Positions 18,170-27,818 are shown, numbered from the stretch's first letter. The stretch: 64,000 nucleotides of DNA from Opitutaceae bacterium (GCA_028284385.1 JANQRT010000050.1:1-64000); one strand, 5' to 3'. The notes: generated by a model from the letters alone, not told the origin. Program-made: numbers and translations.

Positions 18170-19330
18170 TCACCAATTCGTATACGAACCATCAGGACGA
18201 AATAGAACTGGCACCGCATGCGGATCGCGTTCCGTTACTTCGGCCAGCTTTTCTAGGCCAGTTGTTTTGAGCTCCACACCGATACCAGGACGATCTTGAA
18301 TGTAGAGCTTGCCATCGCGAAAGTTCACGTAATCGCTATTCAAATACGATATTTCCTTAGGGGCATTGCCGGCAATTTCTTGCACTACGACTCCGGAAAA
18401 GGTCGCCGAGCAATGGGTTTGAGCCGCGAGCGAAATCGGTCCTGTAAAATGAGGGATCAAACCGATGTAGTGAGTTTCCAGAATCGCTTGGATTTTCTTC
18501 ATCTCAGTGATGCCGCCTACATTGGGCTGCGTCATGCGAGCGAAGTCGATAAGGTTGTTTTCGAGAAGTTCATGGCAGTCCCAACGAGTTCCGTACTGTT
18601 CTCCGGCGGCAAGCGACACTGAAACCTGGTTCCGCAAGTGCCGATAATAGGCAACGTTTTCCGAACGGACAAGATCCTCGCAAAACAAGGGCTCTAGATC
18701 GGTAATGAGATTAGCGAGCCTGACAGCTTGCGGAGGATCAAGACGTGTATGGAAATCGATAGCCCATTGACCCTCCGAACCAACCGCAGTGGCGATTTCC
18801 TCACAGTGAGAATAAAGACGTCGAGCAGCAGTGTGAGGATCGAAGGTTCCGGTCTTGAAATCCTTAAAGCCTCCAGTGCGATAAGCTAGAAATCCTGCGT
18901 CGATACATTTTCTAGCCGCATCGGCGAGATTCTTGTTATCCGCATCATAAGCGGTTGCGTAGCATTCGATATATTCGCGATACTTGCCACCAAGCAGTTG
19001 ATACACCGGGGTATCCAAAACCTTTCCTTTGATGTCCCAAAGCGCGATATCCAATCCACCGAGAGCATGCAGCAGTTCTCTTCCAGCAGGGTAGAAATCG
19101 CCGCGAAACATCATCTGCCACAGATGTTCGATTCTCAGAGGATCCTCGCCTATGAGAAAGGAGCCAAGCTTCTCGACCAAGTTTGGCGAACCGCCTTCGC
19201 CAATGCCCGTAATTCCTTGGTTTGTCTCTATTTCGATGATACCCCAGCTCTGAGCGATCATGCGACGGTAGTAATCAGCAGGACGATAATAATTAATTCG
19301 AGTGATTCGGAGGTCGGAAGAGTCTGTCAT
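18170..19330 (-). CDS. Enolase-superfamily (mandelate racemase subgroup) sugar-acid dehydratase
   Basis: The 386-residue protein has the capping domain (residues 1-120) and the TIM barrel of the enolase superfamily. The three metal ligands can be placed at D192 (AIDFHTR), E218 (FCEDL) and E244 (AAGEQYGTR). H194, two residues after the first ligand, and H294 (LIPHFTGPI) match the general acid/base pair of galactonate/mannonate-type dehydratases. It probably dehydrates a sugar acid such as galactonate, but the exact substrate cannot be read from the sequence. No sugar kinase, aldolase or transporter lies nearby. It is convergent with gltB and 24 bases from uvrC on the same strand. Confidence 0.85.
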   Translation of the reverse strand: MTDSSDLRITRINYYRPADYYRRMIAQSWGIIEIETNQGITGIGEGGSPNLVEKLGSFLIGEDPLRIEHLWQMMFRGDFYPAGRELLHALGGLDIALWDIKGKVLDTPVYQLLGGKYREYIECYATAYDADNKNLADAARKCIDAGFLAYRTGGFKDFKTGTFDPHTAARRLYSHCEEIATAVGSEGQWAIDFHTRLDPPQAVRLANLITDLEPLFCEDLVRSENVAYYRHLRNQVSVSLAAGEQYGTRWDCHELLENNLIDFARMTQPNVGGITEMKKIQAILETHYIGLIPHFTGPISLAAQTHCSATFSGVVVQEIAGNAPKEISYLNSDYVNFRDGKLYIQDRPGIGVELKTTGLEKLAEVTERDPHAVPVLFRPDGSYTNW

Positions 19331-19354
19331 ATGTAGAAGATGAGAGGATATCTG

Positions 19355-20833
19355 CTATTTAGCGAAGTGCGTATCCAAAAAGGATTTCAGTTGCTGAGCA
19401 AGCTTAGGACCGATTCCCTCTACCTGCTGTAGTTCCGTCATGGATGCGGCTTTAATTTTTTCAATGCTGCCAAAATTCTCCAGCAATACCAGACGACGCT
19501 TGGGGCCCAAACCTGGAAAGTCTTCTAGAATGCTCTCGCGTATCCGCTTGCTTTGGAGATCCGCATTGTAGGTGTTGGCGAAGCGATGAGCTTCGTCCCG
19601 CAATCGCTGCAGTAGCTGCAAACCGCCATGGCTCAAGGGGAGTCTCAAAGGTGGTCGTTCGTCGGGAAAAATAATGGTCTCATGCTTCTTGGCCAACCCG
19701 ATGAGGGGAGGGGGTTCGAGATCCTGAACGAAAAAGGATTTAAGAGCCGAACCTACCTGGCCACGACCGCCGTCGATCACAACCAGATCCGGGAAAGACT
19801 TGTTTTCCTTGGCCAGCCGCCTGTAGCGACGCCCTACGACTTCCTCCATGGAGCGGAAATCGTCGTTTCCTTCAAAGCTCTTTATCTTGTATCGACGATA
19901 TTGGGACTTGTTGGGCAGACCGTTTTCAAAACGTACCATCGATGCCACTACAAACGTTCCCGATATATGGGAAATGTCGAAACATTCGATAATGACAGGT
20001 GGAGCATCCAGTCCCAAAGCTTGCTGCAACAGAGCGAGCCCATCCGCCGCGTTCTTCCGAAACCGAGTAGCTCGTTCGAATTTTCTGGTTTTCCTGAGAG
20101 AGTTTTCCAAGGCGAAAACCATATCCCTCAACTCGGCCGCTTTTTCGAAATTCTTGTGCTCCGCTTGCTCGCGCATTCGCTCTTTAAGCTCTTCCAGCCA
20201 TTCTCGAGACCTTCCTTGGAGAAAAGAGCAGGCTTCCTCCACACGTTCGGCATATGATTCTTTGGATACAATATTTTCGAAACCGTAAAGCTCTGAACGA
20301 ACATCGGTGTAAAGCTGGTAGCGCCCATCTGCCAGCTTTTCGGGATGCGTATCCCCAAGTAGAATACCGAATTTCCTACGCATTTCAGTAAGCGTTTTTC
20401 GGATATGTTGAGCATGAGCGAATGGGCCGAAATACTGGGCTCCATCTTCCTTTTTGAAACGAGCGAGAGCAAAGCGCGGCAATTCGCGAGTCATATCCAC
20501 TCGAACCAACAGGAAGCGCTTATCATCCGTAAAATCGGTATTATACCTAGGCTTCCATTTCTTTATGAGCTGGCCCTCGAGAAGCAGGGCTTCGGGCTCC
20601 GACTTTACCTCCAGAAATTCGAAATCCCGGATCATTTCCACCAAAGCTCGGATTTTCGGCTGACTTGTGAAAGAGCGAGAAGGCTGAAAATAGGAAGAGA
20701 CTCGCTTTTTCAAGTTTTTGGCCTTTCCCACGTAAATAACGGAGCCCAGCCGATCTTTCATCAGATAGACGCCAGGAGATCCTGGCAGATGGCGGACCTT
20801 TTCCTTCAATTTACTGGAAACAGACACTGGCAT
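19355..20833 (-). CDS. uvrC: Excinuclease ABC subunit C
   Basis: UvrC makes both incisions in nucleotide excision repair. Domain order: GIY-YIG nuclease at about residues 15-95 (PGVYLMKDRLGSVIYVGKAKNLKKR in outline), the UVR motif that contacts UvrB near residue 215 (EHKNFEKAAELRD), the RNase-H-like 5' nuclease domain near 280-420 (IECFDISHISGTFVVASMV, VIDGGRGQV), and a C-terminal double helix-hairpin-helix (FPGLGPKRRLVLLENFGS, VEGIGPKLAQQL). At 492 residues it is shorter than the roughly 600 of E. coli but has all domains. Confidence 0.95.
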   Translation of the reverse strand: MPVSVSSKLKEKVRHLPGSPGVYLMKDRLGSVIYVGKAKNLKKRVSSYFQPSRSFTSQPKIRALVEMIRDFEFLEVKSEPEALLLEGQLIKKWKPRYNTDFTDDKRFLLVRVDMTRELPRFALARFKKEDGAQYFGPFAHAQHIRKTLTEMRRKFGILLGDTHPEKLADGRYQLYTDVRSELYGFENIVSKESYAERVEEACSFLQGRSREWLEELKERMREQAEHKNFEKAAELRDMVFALENSLRKTRKFERATRFRKNAADGLALLQQALGLDAPPVIIECFDISHISGTFVVASMVRFENGLPNKSQYRRYKIKSFEGNDDFRSMEEVVGRRYRRLAKENKSFPDLVVIDGGRGQVGSALKSFFVQDLEPPPLIGLAKKHETIIFPDERPPLRLPLSHGGLQLLQRLRDEAHRFANTYNADLQSKRIRESILEDFPGLGPKRRLVLLENFGSIEKIKAASMTELQQVEGIGPKLAQQLKSFLDTHFAK

Positions 20834-20901
20834 TTCGAATCATCATACCGTAGGTTTCGGTCATTCCAAGTCGAAGGCTCATTCTCTTTCGAGGAATTAT
20901 T

Positions 20902-22206
20902 ATGAAATCCAAAGCGAAATTCATTCTTATCACTCTAGGCGAAGAGCTATTGCTTGGACTCACCCGCAATGGCCATTTGACTTTCATTGGCGAGCAACTA
21001 CGGCGAAGAGGCGTTACCTTGCATAGCAATTTCACCATATCGGACGACAGTTTGGATATAGAAGAACAGTTTCGCTATTGCTGGGAAAAGGCGGATGTTG
21101 TTATTACAACGGGAGGGCTTGGTCCCACTGTAGACGATCGAACGAAAGAATGCATAGCTGAAGTCACTGAGGATGAACTTATTCTGGATGAGAAGATTTT
21201 GGATACGATTCAATTGCGATTCGACTCAATGGGTCGCAAGATGACGGCCAACAATCGCAAGCAGGCTTATCGACCGGCATCGGCAGAGGTCCTTGAAAAT
21301 CCTAATGGAACGGCCCCCGGGCTGTGGATGGAAAAAGAAGGCAAGACTTTGGTCATGCTCCCAGGGCCTCCTTCGGAATTACAACCCATGTTCATCGACA
21401 AAGTACTTCCAAGGCTTCAGGAGAAAAACCTGATCCAGGATTCGGAGAACTTCATCCAGCTAAGAACGATAGGTATCGGCGAATCAGCCCTGGAGACGAA
21501 ACTGCAGCCTTTATTTAAAAAACACGCCAAACTAGAGGTCGCCTACTGCGCCCATCAAGGGCAAGTGGATTGTCGTATCAGCTTTTCGAATGCAGAAGAC
21601 TGTCAAGATGAATTGCTGGAACTGGCCAACGAGTGCCGGGAGCGGTTGGGAGATCGATTTCTATGCTTCGGTCACGATTCTCTGACGAAGGTCATTTGTG
21701 ATATAATGAAGGCTAGAAATCGAACGCTTGCCCTAGCGGAAGATCAGACTAGCGGGTATTTGGCAAACGAGTTGAGCAAGGTAGAGGGCTTTTCGGAAAT
21801 TTTCCTGGGAAGCGTTGTCGCCCCCGGAGTAGACGCTAAAGTCGACCTGCTATCGGTCCCCGAAGAAATGTTAAAACAGCATACCCAATTTAGTGCGGAA
21901 ATCGCTATGGCTATGGCAGCGGGCGCAGCGGAGAAATTCGAAGCGGACTATTCGCTAAGCATTACTGGCGCTACAAAAGGGGTAGATGGAAGCGTAACGC
22001 TTTTCTCTGGCTTGCATTCTCCAAACGGAGTCTTGGCTAAAGAGATTTCCTTCAAAAATGCGCCCAAGGAGATCAGTAGCAGAGTATTCAACGTTGTATT
22101 CGACTGGCTGAGACAAGAATTGCTAAAGGAGGCTTATCAAGCTGGCAAGTCGAAGGATGGAGGATTGAGAAAAGAATCCGACAACATTCTCCGTTCACTC
22201 TCGTAA
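20902..22206 (+). CDS. cinA: CinA-family protein with degenerate C-terminal deamidase domain
   Basis: The 434-residue protein has the N-terminal molybdopterin-binding-like (COG1058) domain of CinA, with GEELLLGLTRNGHLTFIGEQL, TTGGLGPTVDDRTKE and MLPGPPSELQPMF, which in other CinA proteins hydrolyses ADP-ribose. The C-terminal PncC domain (residues about 275-415), normally an NMN deamidase, lacks its signature: the AESCTGG motif is replaced by AEDQTSG, and the later AGPxGG loop reads TGATKGVDGS. The deamidase is probably inactive. It is followed after 20 bases by moaA on the same strand and divergent from uvrC. Confidence 0.85.
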   Translation: MKSKAKFILITLGEELLLGLTRNGHLTFIGEQLRRRGVTLHSNFTISDDSLDIEEQFRYCWEKADVVITTGGLGPTVDDRTKECIAEVTEDELILDEKILDTIQLRFDSMGRKMTANNRKQAYRPASAEVLENPNGTAPGLWMEKEGKTLVMLPGPPSELQPMFIDKVLPRLQEKNLIQDSENFIQLRTIGIGESALETKLQPLFKKHAKLEVAYCAHQGQVDCRISFSNAEDCQDELLELANECRERLGDRFLCFGHDSLTKVICDIMKARNRTLALAEDQTSGYLANELSKVEGFSEIFLGSVVAPGVDAKVDLLSVPEEMLKQHTQFSAEIAMAMAAGAAEKFEADYSLSITGATKGVDGSVTLFSGLHSPNGVLAKEISFKNAPKEISSRVFNVVFDWLRQELLKEAYQAGKSKDGGLRKESDNILRSLS

Positions 22207-22226
22207 CGCTATTCAAACTTTTCGGT

Positions 22227-23234
22227 ATGGGAAAGCTAACTGACAGGCTGGGACGAGGCTTGAGGGACCTAAGAATCTCTCTGACTGACCAATGCAATTT
22301 CCGTTGCGCCTATTGCATGCCGAAAGAAATCTTCGGCCCCGACTATCAATATTTGAGCAGCAAGGAAATTCTATCCAATACCGAAATTGTTAGCATCACG
22401 AAATGCTTCGTGGAGCTGGGAGTCCAAAAGCTCAGGCTTACAGGGGGTGAGCCTTTATTGAGGAAAGATCTGATTCCACTTTTGCATTCATTAACGAACG
22501 AAACGGAAATTAGGGAAATTTCAATTACCACAAACGGCGTACTCCTACCGCGCTACGCCGAAGCATTGAAAGAAAACGGTGTATCCAGAATCAATGTTAG
22601 CCTTGATAGTCTTGACGAGCGGCGGTTCTCGAAGATCAGCGGAGAGCGAGGAAAGCCCCAAGCGGTGTTGGCAGGAATCGAGTCAGCCATTACCGCAGGC
22701 ATACCGACAAAAGCGAACATGGTCGTCCAACGTGGCGTAAACGAATGCGATATCATTCCGATGGCTGAAAAGTTTAGAATGCTAAAACTACCGCTTCGAT
22801 TTATTGAATACATGGATGTGGGAAACTCAAATCAATGGAATTTGAGCCAGGTATTCAGTACTAAGGAAATTTTGGATACCATTAAATCGAAATATTCTAT
22901 CCAACCTATCGAGCCAAACTATAGAGGCGAGGTGGCTAAGCGTTACCGTTATTTGGATACCGGTCTGGAAATCGGAATCATCAGTTCGATTTCCAAGCCT
23001 TTTTGCGGTGATTGCAACCGAGCCCGCATATCGGCGGACGGAAAAATTTTCACCTGTCTTTTCGCCTCGAAAGGAGTGGATCTCAAAAGAATTTTAAGAG
23101 CTTCGGGCGATGAAGGCAAACTGACTGAAGCGATTGCAAATGTGTGGAAACGGCGAACGGATCGGTATTCAGAGGAGAGAGCAGAGACGACAAAGACCGA
23201 ATCGAAAATCGAAATGTCCTATATAGGTGGCTGA
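22227..23234 (+). CDS. moaA: GTP 3',8-cyclase (molybdenum cofactor biosynthesis protein A)
   Basis: MoaA is a radical SAM enzyme that starts molybdopterin synthesis from GTP. The 335-residue protein has the N-terminal cluster C23, C27, C30 in TDQCNFRCAYCMP, the LTGGEPLLR SAM-binding motif, the C-terminal second 4Fe-4S site in FCGDCNRARISADGKIFTCLF, and the terminal di-glycine (SYIGG) required for activity. It follows cinA by 20 bases, so the two are likely co-transcribed. No other molybdenum cofactor genes lie in the window. Confidence 0.96.
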   Translation: MGKLTDRLGRGLRDLRISLTDQCNFRCAYCMPKEIFGPDYQYLSSKEILSNTEIVSITKCFVELGVQKLRLTGGEPLLRKDLIPLLHSLTNETEIREISITTNGVLLPRYAEALKENGVSRINVSLDSLDERRFSKISGERGKPQAVLAGIESAITAGIPTKANMVVQRGVNECDIIPMAEKFRMLKLPLRFIEYMDVGNSNQWNLSQVFSTKEILDTIKSKYSIQPIEPNYRGEVAKRYRYLDTGLEIGIISSISKPFCGDCNRARISADGKIFTCLFASKGVDLKRILRASGDEGKLTEAIANVWKRRTDRYSEERAETTKTESKIEMSYIGG

Positions 23235-23239
23235 CTAGG

Positions 23240-24130
23240 CTAGCCCCTAAAGGAAATGCCGAAATAGTTAAGCAGCCACACTTCTTTCCAGACGCGATAG
23301 CGTCCTTCCCAGGTTATGCGACCCATTTCTTCGTGAAGATGGGGAGGGAAGAGGAAGCCAGCATCTATGTTGGTACGCTCGAGTTGGCGTTGCTGGAAAT
23401 TCAAGTCCTCCAAAGGTTCCGTCTCATAAGGAACTAGATCCAAATCTTGAATACGTTTTTGGTGGCGTTTGAGGAGCTTGCTTGCAGAGCGGGTCCAGGG
23501 CTTGCGACAGACGTCCCACTCTTCGGGATAAAATCCACCGTAAGGAGTGAAAAGGTTATCCGTTACGAACAACCGTTTATCGGAAGTCTCGGACGAAAAG
23601 GAAACGCTATGGTTTATAGAACCATTTCCTTGAGGCACGAAAACGATTTGTATCCGAATATCTCTGTTTTCGTTCTCATAAATCGAAGAGCGGATACGAA
23701 CCCCGCCACCAACATCGGCAACTAATGCCTGCGTTTTGGAAAAGCCTTCTCCTCTTAACCAATCCCTCAACTCGATAAGCTTGCGGCTGGCCGGCCATTC
23801 TTCACCTGTGAAATTCTCCTTGAATCGCGGAAACAAGCTTATACCGCTCTGGCTCAAGGCGCTGATAGCAAACCAAGTATAAAGCGTCTCGACCAAAAGC
23901 CATAGTAGGAAGAAAATAACTACAAGCGCCCAAAAAGGTCTCTGAATCCACTCGACAGGATAAATGACAAAAGCAAGGGCGAACGAGACACTCAACCACC
24001 GCATCCAGCGATTCATGATGGTAATTTTCGGTGAAGTTCCTCCTCTACTTTGGAGTAGGCCCAACATCACTGAAACGCTAACGAGAGCGAATACAAGTAG
24101 TTTTATAGAGAGGGGCAGAGCTTCGTTCAT
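23240..24130 (-). CDS. Membrane protein of unknown function
   Basis: The 296-residue product has three hydrophobic segments in its first 90 residues (about 8-24, 44-60 and 66-90, the last with WALVVIFFLLWLLVETLY), followed by a soluble region of about 200 residues. That region contains a mixed alpha/beta stretch (VADVGGGVRIRSSIYENENRDIRIQIVFV in outline) and a charged, Gln/Arg-rich C-terminus. I do not recognise the family. It is convergent with moaA, with stops only 5 bases apart, and stands alone downstream of the dnaN terminator, so it probably has its own promoter. Confidence 0.7.
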   Translation of the reverse strand: MNEALPLSIKLLVFALVSVSVMLGLLQSRGGTSPKITIMNRWMRWLSVSFALAFVIYPVEWIQRPFWALVVIFFLLWLLVETLYTWFAISALSQSGISLFPRFKENFTGEEWPASRKLIELRDWLRGEGFSKTQALVADVGGGVRIRSSIYENENRDIRIQIVFVPQGNGSINHSVSFSSETSDKRLFVTDNLFTPYGGFYPEEWDVCRKPWTRSASKLLKRHQKRIQDLDLVPYETEPLEDLNFQQRQLERTNIDAGFLFPPHLHEEMGRITWEGRYRVWKEVWLLNYFGISFRG

Positions 24131-24187
24131 TCGAATGGTTGGTCTTTATTGTAGCATGCATTTGTCAATTTGTGGTTGCGAAAACAA

Positions 24188-24220
24188 CTAAAAAAAGCCG
24201 CATCTCAATGAGACGCGGCC
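24188..24220 (-). terminator. Rho-independent terminator after dnaN
   Basis: On the minus strand GCCGCGTCTCA and TGAGATGCGGC pair almost perfectly (one G-T wobble) and are followed by TTTTTTT. It starts about 33 bases after the dnaN stop and separates dnaN from the downstream membrane-protein gene. Confidence 0.85.
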
Positions 24221-24252
24221 AAAATTGGGTGATTGCGATGGAATTGACTAAT

Positions 24253-25398
24253 TCAAGTCATCCGAACCGGCATAATGACACAGAGGAAACTTTCCAATGT
24301 CTTAAAAACCCCAGGACTCACCTCGTCCTTCAATTCAAAGAATATCTCATCTTTAGCCAGCGCCCTGAGCGGATCCATCAGAAATTGAGGATTGAAGGCA
24401 ACTTGCAGATCTGGACCACTATAGTCGATAGCAAGGGATTCATGAGACTCTCCGAAATCGGGGCTCGAAGCTGAAAGCTCCATCAAGTTGTTGCTAATCT
24501 GAATCTTAACGGAATTCGATTTATCGGTAGTGACCAGAGCCGCACGATGGATGGAGTGGAGGAACAGTTCACGCTCCACCTTGATACGCTGATGCGTCTC
24601 CTTCGGTATGACCTGGGCATAGTTGGGATAATTTCCTTCAACTACCTTGGAGACTAAATGGATATCTCCGACAAAGCCATCAGCTTCGTCTTTGGTGTGT
24701 ATTTGAAAGGCGACGCGACGATCATTGAAAGCGATCTTAAGCGTTTCCCCCTTGTCCAGCAGGCGAGAAATTTCAGAGACAGTCTTCGCAGGAAGGATTA
24801 GGCTCCCGGACATGCCTTCGCCCACTTCCATGTCGTGGTCAATCTTGGCCAGACGTCTCCCATCGGTAGCTACCAAACTGAGCTTGCCTGAGGTGTCAGC
24901 GCTTTCCGGCTCTGAGAAATTGAAGAAAACCCCATTGAGCATGTAGCGCGTCTCGTCGGCAGATTGAGCGTAGGAAACGCTTTTGAGCATGCTGGCTAGC
25001 GTTGCCTGCTCGATGTTGAAGGATCGGTCATCGCTAAATTCAGGCAACGCGGGAAATTCGTCCTTCCCGATGCCCATGATTCGAAACAACGAACCGCCAG
25101 ACGCGATTTTAACCTGATTGTTCGGAGAGGCATCAACCTTCACGTCACTGTTCGGCAACTCCTTTATGATCGTCGCTAAACGTTTAACAGGAAGCGTGAT
25201 AGAACCTGCTTCTTCAACATTAGCCTTGATCCGAGCGGCAATTCCAAGATCGAGATTGGTGGTCGTCAGCGATATCGTTTCACCATCCGCTTCAATAAGC
25301 ACATTGCTCAGAATGGGCATGGACGCTTTCGATCCCACCACATTGAGAACTTGCTGGAGCCCGTTGCTGAAGTGATCGCGGTTGATTTTGAATTTCAT
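24253..25398 (-). CDS. dnaN: DNA polymerase III sliding clamp (beta subunit)
   Basis: The beta clamp encircles DNA and holds the replicative polymerase. The 381-residue protein has the three repeated clamp domains: residues about 1-120 ([21 protein letters not shown] in outline, VLIEADG, ATNLDLGI-type TTTNLDLGI), 130-250 ([24 protein letters not shown]) and 255-381 ([10 protein letters not shown], and the C-terminal VMPVRMT). It stands without dnaA or recF beside it. The 275-base region upstream contains sequences resembling DnaA boxes. Confidence 0.97.
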   Translation of the reverse strand: MKFKINRDHFSNGLQQVLNVVGSKASMPILSNVLIEADGETISLTTTNLDLGIAARIKANVEEAGSITLPVKRLATIIKELPNSDVKVDASPNNQVKIASGGSLFRIMGIGKDEFPALPEFSDDRSFNIEQATLASMLKSVSYAQSADETRYMLNGVFFNFSEPESADTSGKLSLVATDGRRLAKIDHDMEVGEGMSGSLILPAKTVSEISRLLDKGETLKIAFNDRRVAFQIHTKDEADGFVGDIHLVSKVVEGNYPNYAQVIPKETHQRIKVERELFLHSIHRAALVTTDKSNSVKIQISNNLMELSASSPDFGESHESLAIDYSGPDLQVAFNPQFLMDPLRALAKDEIFFELKDEVSPGVFKTLESFLCVIMPVRMT

Positions 25399-25673
25399 TG
25401 GGGTGTAGTTAGTGAGAATTTAGAGTTACTGACAATTCCAATGGATAAGAATCAATAAGTAATTAAAAAGTATCCGTATTATTATGGCTTGTGAAGTTGT
25501 GTTATAACCTGCCTAAGCTGTTGGAAAACAAAGAATAGCTCCAGATCAAATTCGGCGATCTTTGTGGGAAAACTTGGAGAACAATCACGAATATGTGAAA
25601 AAGTTTTCAATAAACCACTCTTTTTGGGAGGTTTTTCACGAGATATTAGCAATCAATTTACACGCTGAATAAG
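25399..25673. other. dnaN upstream region with DnaA-box-like motifs
   Basis: This AT-rich, non-coding 275 bases separate dnaN from pssA, both on the minus strand, so the dnaN promoter must be here. Compared with TGTGNAWAA (reverse of TTWTNCACA), TGTGAAAAA at 25594-25602 matches fully in the loose consensus, TGTGGGAAA at 25563-25571 differs at one fixed position, and TTTTTCACG at 25632-25640 differs at one. No exact TTATCCACA is present. This could mean DnaA regulation of dnaN or a weak origin-like segment; chance is also possible. Confidence 0.3.
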
Positions 25674-26525
25674 CTAGTGAACCGTACCGGATGACCGTTT
25701 TCTGATGCGTCTTGCAGCCAGAAAAAATCGGATGACGCCATAGAAAAGATATCCTAGAAACAGCAGGACTAAAGCGTATTGCCGGTACAGGTACACGAAC
25801 CCGCCAAGGGCGAGCAGGAGAACGAAAGTGCGAATTCTAATCTTGGTCTGCCAGTCGATAGACTTGAAGCTCGGATATCGAATGGGGCTTACCATCAGGT
25901 AGGAAATGAAAACCATCAGAAAGGGGAGAACAATGGCCCATCGCTGTAAATCGTGGTTGGTGATGAGGAGCACCAGAGTCGCGATCATCCCGGCAGCAGC
26001 AGGAACGGGTAGACCGATAAAATCCTTTTGCGAACGATCGATCTTCGCCGGGTAGACAAGGGGATGGGTAATCACATTGAATCTAGCCAGTCGAACGCCC
26101 GCGCACAGCAGATAGATGAAGCTTAGGAACCATCCAATTTTTTTGAAGAAGATACTTTCCTCAGGATTTAGAATGAGAAAGAGCACCATCAGCGCTGGAG
26201 CGACGCCGAAAGAAACCATATCCACAATCGAATCGAATTCCTTCCCGAATAAAGACTCTCTGCCTCCCAGCCTGGCAACCCGTCCATCCAGTGAATCGCA
26301 CAGCATTGCCCCAAGTATAAGCAGGACAGCGTGAGTATAGAGCTCGTTTGGATTGGTGATAGGCTCGTCCAGCATCACATTGTAGCGAGCTTGAATACAT
26401 TTCTGAATGGCAAGGAACCCGCAGAAAAGATTTCCGGCCGTAAAGAGATTCGGTAGCAAGTAGATGCGACTGGCTTGAGAGGTGTCGATACGCGAAGACT
26501 TGCCTGAGGAGCGCGATTTATTCAA
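25674..26525 (-). CDS. pssA: CDP-diacylglycerol--serine O-phosphatidyltransferase
   Basis: PssA makes phosphatidylserine, the precursor of phosphatidylethanolamine, in the inner membrane. The 283-residue protein has the CDP-alcohol phosphotransferase motif DGRVARLGGRESLFGKEFD, continuing SIVD, that is DG(x2)AR(x8)G(x3)D(x3)D, which supplies the metal and substrate ligands near residues 88-110. Several transmembrane helices follow, and a motif-preceding helix has LPNLFTAGNLFCGFLAI, typical of the PssA type. The basic tail (RRIRKRSS) would lie in the cytoplasm. It follows the RelE-like gene with 1 base between them and is probably co-transcribed. Confidence 0.92.
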   Translation of the reverse strand: MNKSRSSGKSSRIDTSQASRIYLLPNLFTAGNLFCGFLAIQKCIQARYNVMLDEPITNPNELYTHAVLLILGAMLCDSLDGRVARLGGRESLFGKEFDSIVDMVSFGVAPALMVLFLILNPEESIFFKKIGWFLSFIYLLCAGVRLARFNVITHPLVYPAKIDRSQKDFIGLPVPAAAGMIATLVLLITNHDLQRWAIVLPFLMVFISYLMVSPIRYPSFKSIDWQTKIRIRTFVLLLALGGFVYLYRQYALVLLFLGYLFYGVIRFFLAARRIRKRSSGTVH

Positions 26526-26526
26526 T

Positions 26527-26883
26527 TCAATTTGGTCGCTTCAAAGTATCCAAATACTTCCAGAACGACGAATGCTGCTCGATCAACTGTTCTTCTGTAA
26601 TGGGTAGCTTGGTACGATAAATGAAGTCGGTCAGCGAATTCCGGTGCAGGATGCAAACGGTGTGCAAAGTCGATTGGTCTCTTTCAAAGTAAAGCCGATG
26701 TTCTCCAGATCTAAGTCTATATATCGTCTTCCCTTCTCTTGTAAAGGCGCCCAGCGGCTCTGATGGCGAATTGATCTGGCCTTCGGTTAATGAAGTTAAT
26801 GGCTCGATGACAGCCATCTGCTCTAAAGTGCCCAGCTTTTGTAATTCGCTTATGGACTGCTTGCTAAAGGTGACTTGAAACAT
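26527..26883 (-). CDS. RelE/ParE-fold protein without visible antitoxin
   Basis: The 118-residue protein starts MFQVTFSKQSISELQKLGTLEQM and continues with LGAFTREGKTIYRLRSGEHRLYFE and HTVCILHRNSLTDFIYR (in outline), which is the strand-helix-strand layout of RelE/ParE-type toxins, with the R..GEHRLYF segment where RelE-like proteins have GxYRxxY. No antitoxin gene is next to it: the upstream neighbour is the SIS protein 68 bases away, and downstream is pssA with 1 base between. It may be a housekeeping member of the fold and not an active toxin. The fold assignment is moderate; the function is unknown. Confidence 0.6.
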   Translation of the reverse strand: MFQVTFSKQSISELQKLGTLEQMAVIEPLTSLTEGQINSPSEPLGAFTREGKTIYRLRSGEHRLYFERDQSTLHTVCILHRNSLTDFIYRTKLPITEEQLIEQHSSFWKYLDTLKRPN

Positions 26884-26951
26884 AGCGATTTCGGTCCGGA
26901 AACCTTTAAGCTATCGCGCCTCAACCGTGTACGCAAGTTTTCGCGCTTAGC

Positions 26952-27674
26952 CTACAAGGGCTTGCTAAGTCGTCCCTTATAGCTTCTGGCGAGACTGATA
27001 TTGTACTCCATAGCTCCTTCCGTATTCTGGCTTTTGAGTAGGGGAGCGGAGATTCCTTTTGTATGAAGATTTTCCAGAATCTCCATTTGCAAGAGATTGA
27101 TTAATAAAGCTCCTGCCATAGTAGAGGTAGGCCCAGCCGACTGTTTTCCATCAGGCAGTTCGACAATGGCATCGCCCATGACGCCTCCGTTGTCCAAAGT
27201 GTAATCGGCAATCTCATACAGTTTCTTGCCACTGGGGTGAGTTGTTTTGACCTTCTTTGTCATATCCATCGAAGTAATGCCAATCACAAAAAGACCCTTT
27301 TCTTTTGCATACTCTGCGATCTCCAAAGGGGAACAGTTCTTGCCTGAATTGGAAATGACGATGACAAACTCTCCTTCCTTGAACCCGTGATTTCGATCAT
27401 ACCGTTCGGCCAGCTTTCGCCCATAGCCCTGAACATTCTCTACGAACCCGCCCGTTGTATCCAGAATCGCGCTAACGCAAACCAAGCCTCCTGCACGCCC
27501 CACCATTTCCCGGCCTATGATTTCAGAATGTCCACTTCCAAAGGTATGGATAACTCCACCTTCCGCAACGGACTGAGCCATGAGAGGACCGAGTTGTTCA
27601 ATGGTAGACTGGTTCTCGAGATAGGCGCGATCTAGCAAGCTAAGAGCGGTTTTAAGATAGCTTTCTTTTAACAT
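26952..27674 (-). CDS. SIS-domain phosphosugar-binding protein (UPF0309-like)
   Basis: The 240-residue protein is a single SIS domain. Phosphosugar-binding features are [19 protein letters not shown] near residues 45-63 and the second loop [22 protein letters not shown] near 106-127. It resembles the UPF0309 group, whose members lie with amino-sugar or N-acetylmuramate genes in other bacteria, but no such genes are here. It could isomerise or sense an amino-sugar phosphate; the substrate cannot be told. It is divergent from the transaldolase gene. Confidence 0.75.
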   Translation of the reverse strand: MLKESYLKTALSLLDRAYLENQSTIEQLGPLMAQSVAEGGVIHTFGSGHSEIIGREMVGRAGGLVCVSAILDTTGGFVENVQGYGRKLAERYDRNHGFKEGEFVIVISNSGKNCSPLEIAEYAKEKGLFVIGITSMDMTKKVKTTHPSGKKLYEIADYTLDNGGVMGDAIVELPDGKQSAGPTSTMAGALLINLLQMEILENLHTKGISAPLLKSQNTEGAMEYNISLARSYKGRLSKPL

Positions 27675-27818
27675 TTTATTCCAAACCCTTGGTGCATAGA
27701 GGGCGAAAGGTCAATCAAGCCTGCTCCTTTCGATGCCAAAGTGTCACTATCCAGAGAGCAGTTTGCAATCGACATAATTTCACACATACGTTTAGCCTGC
27801 CAATCAACTTCGACACAA

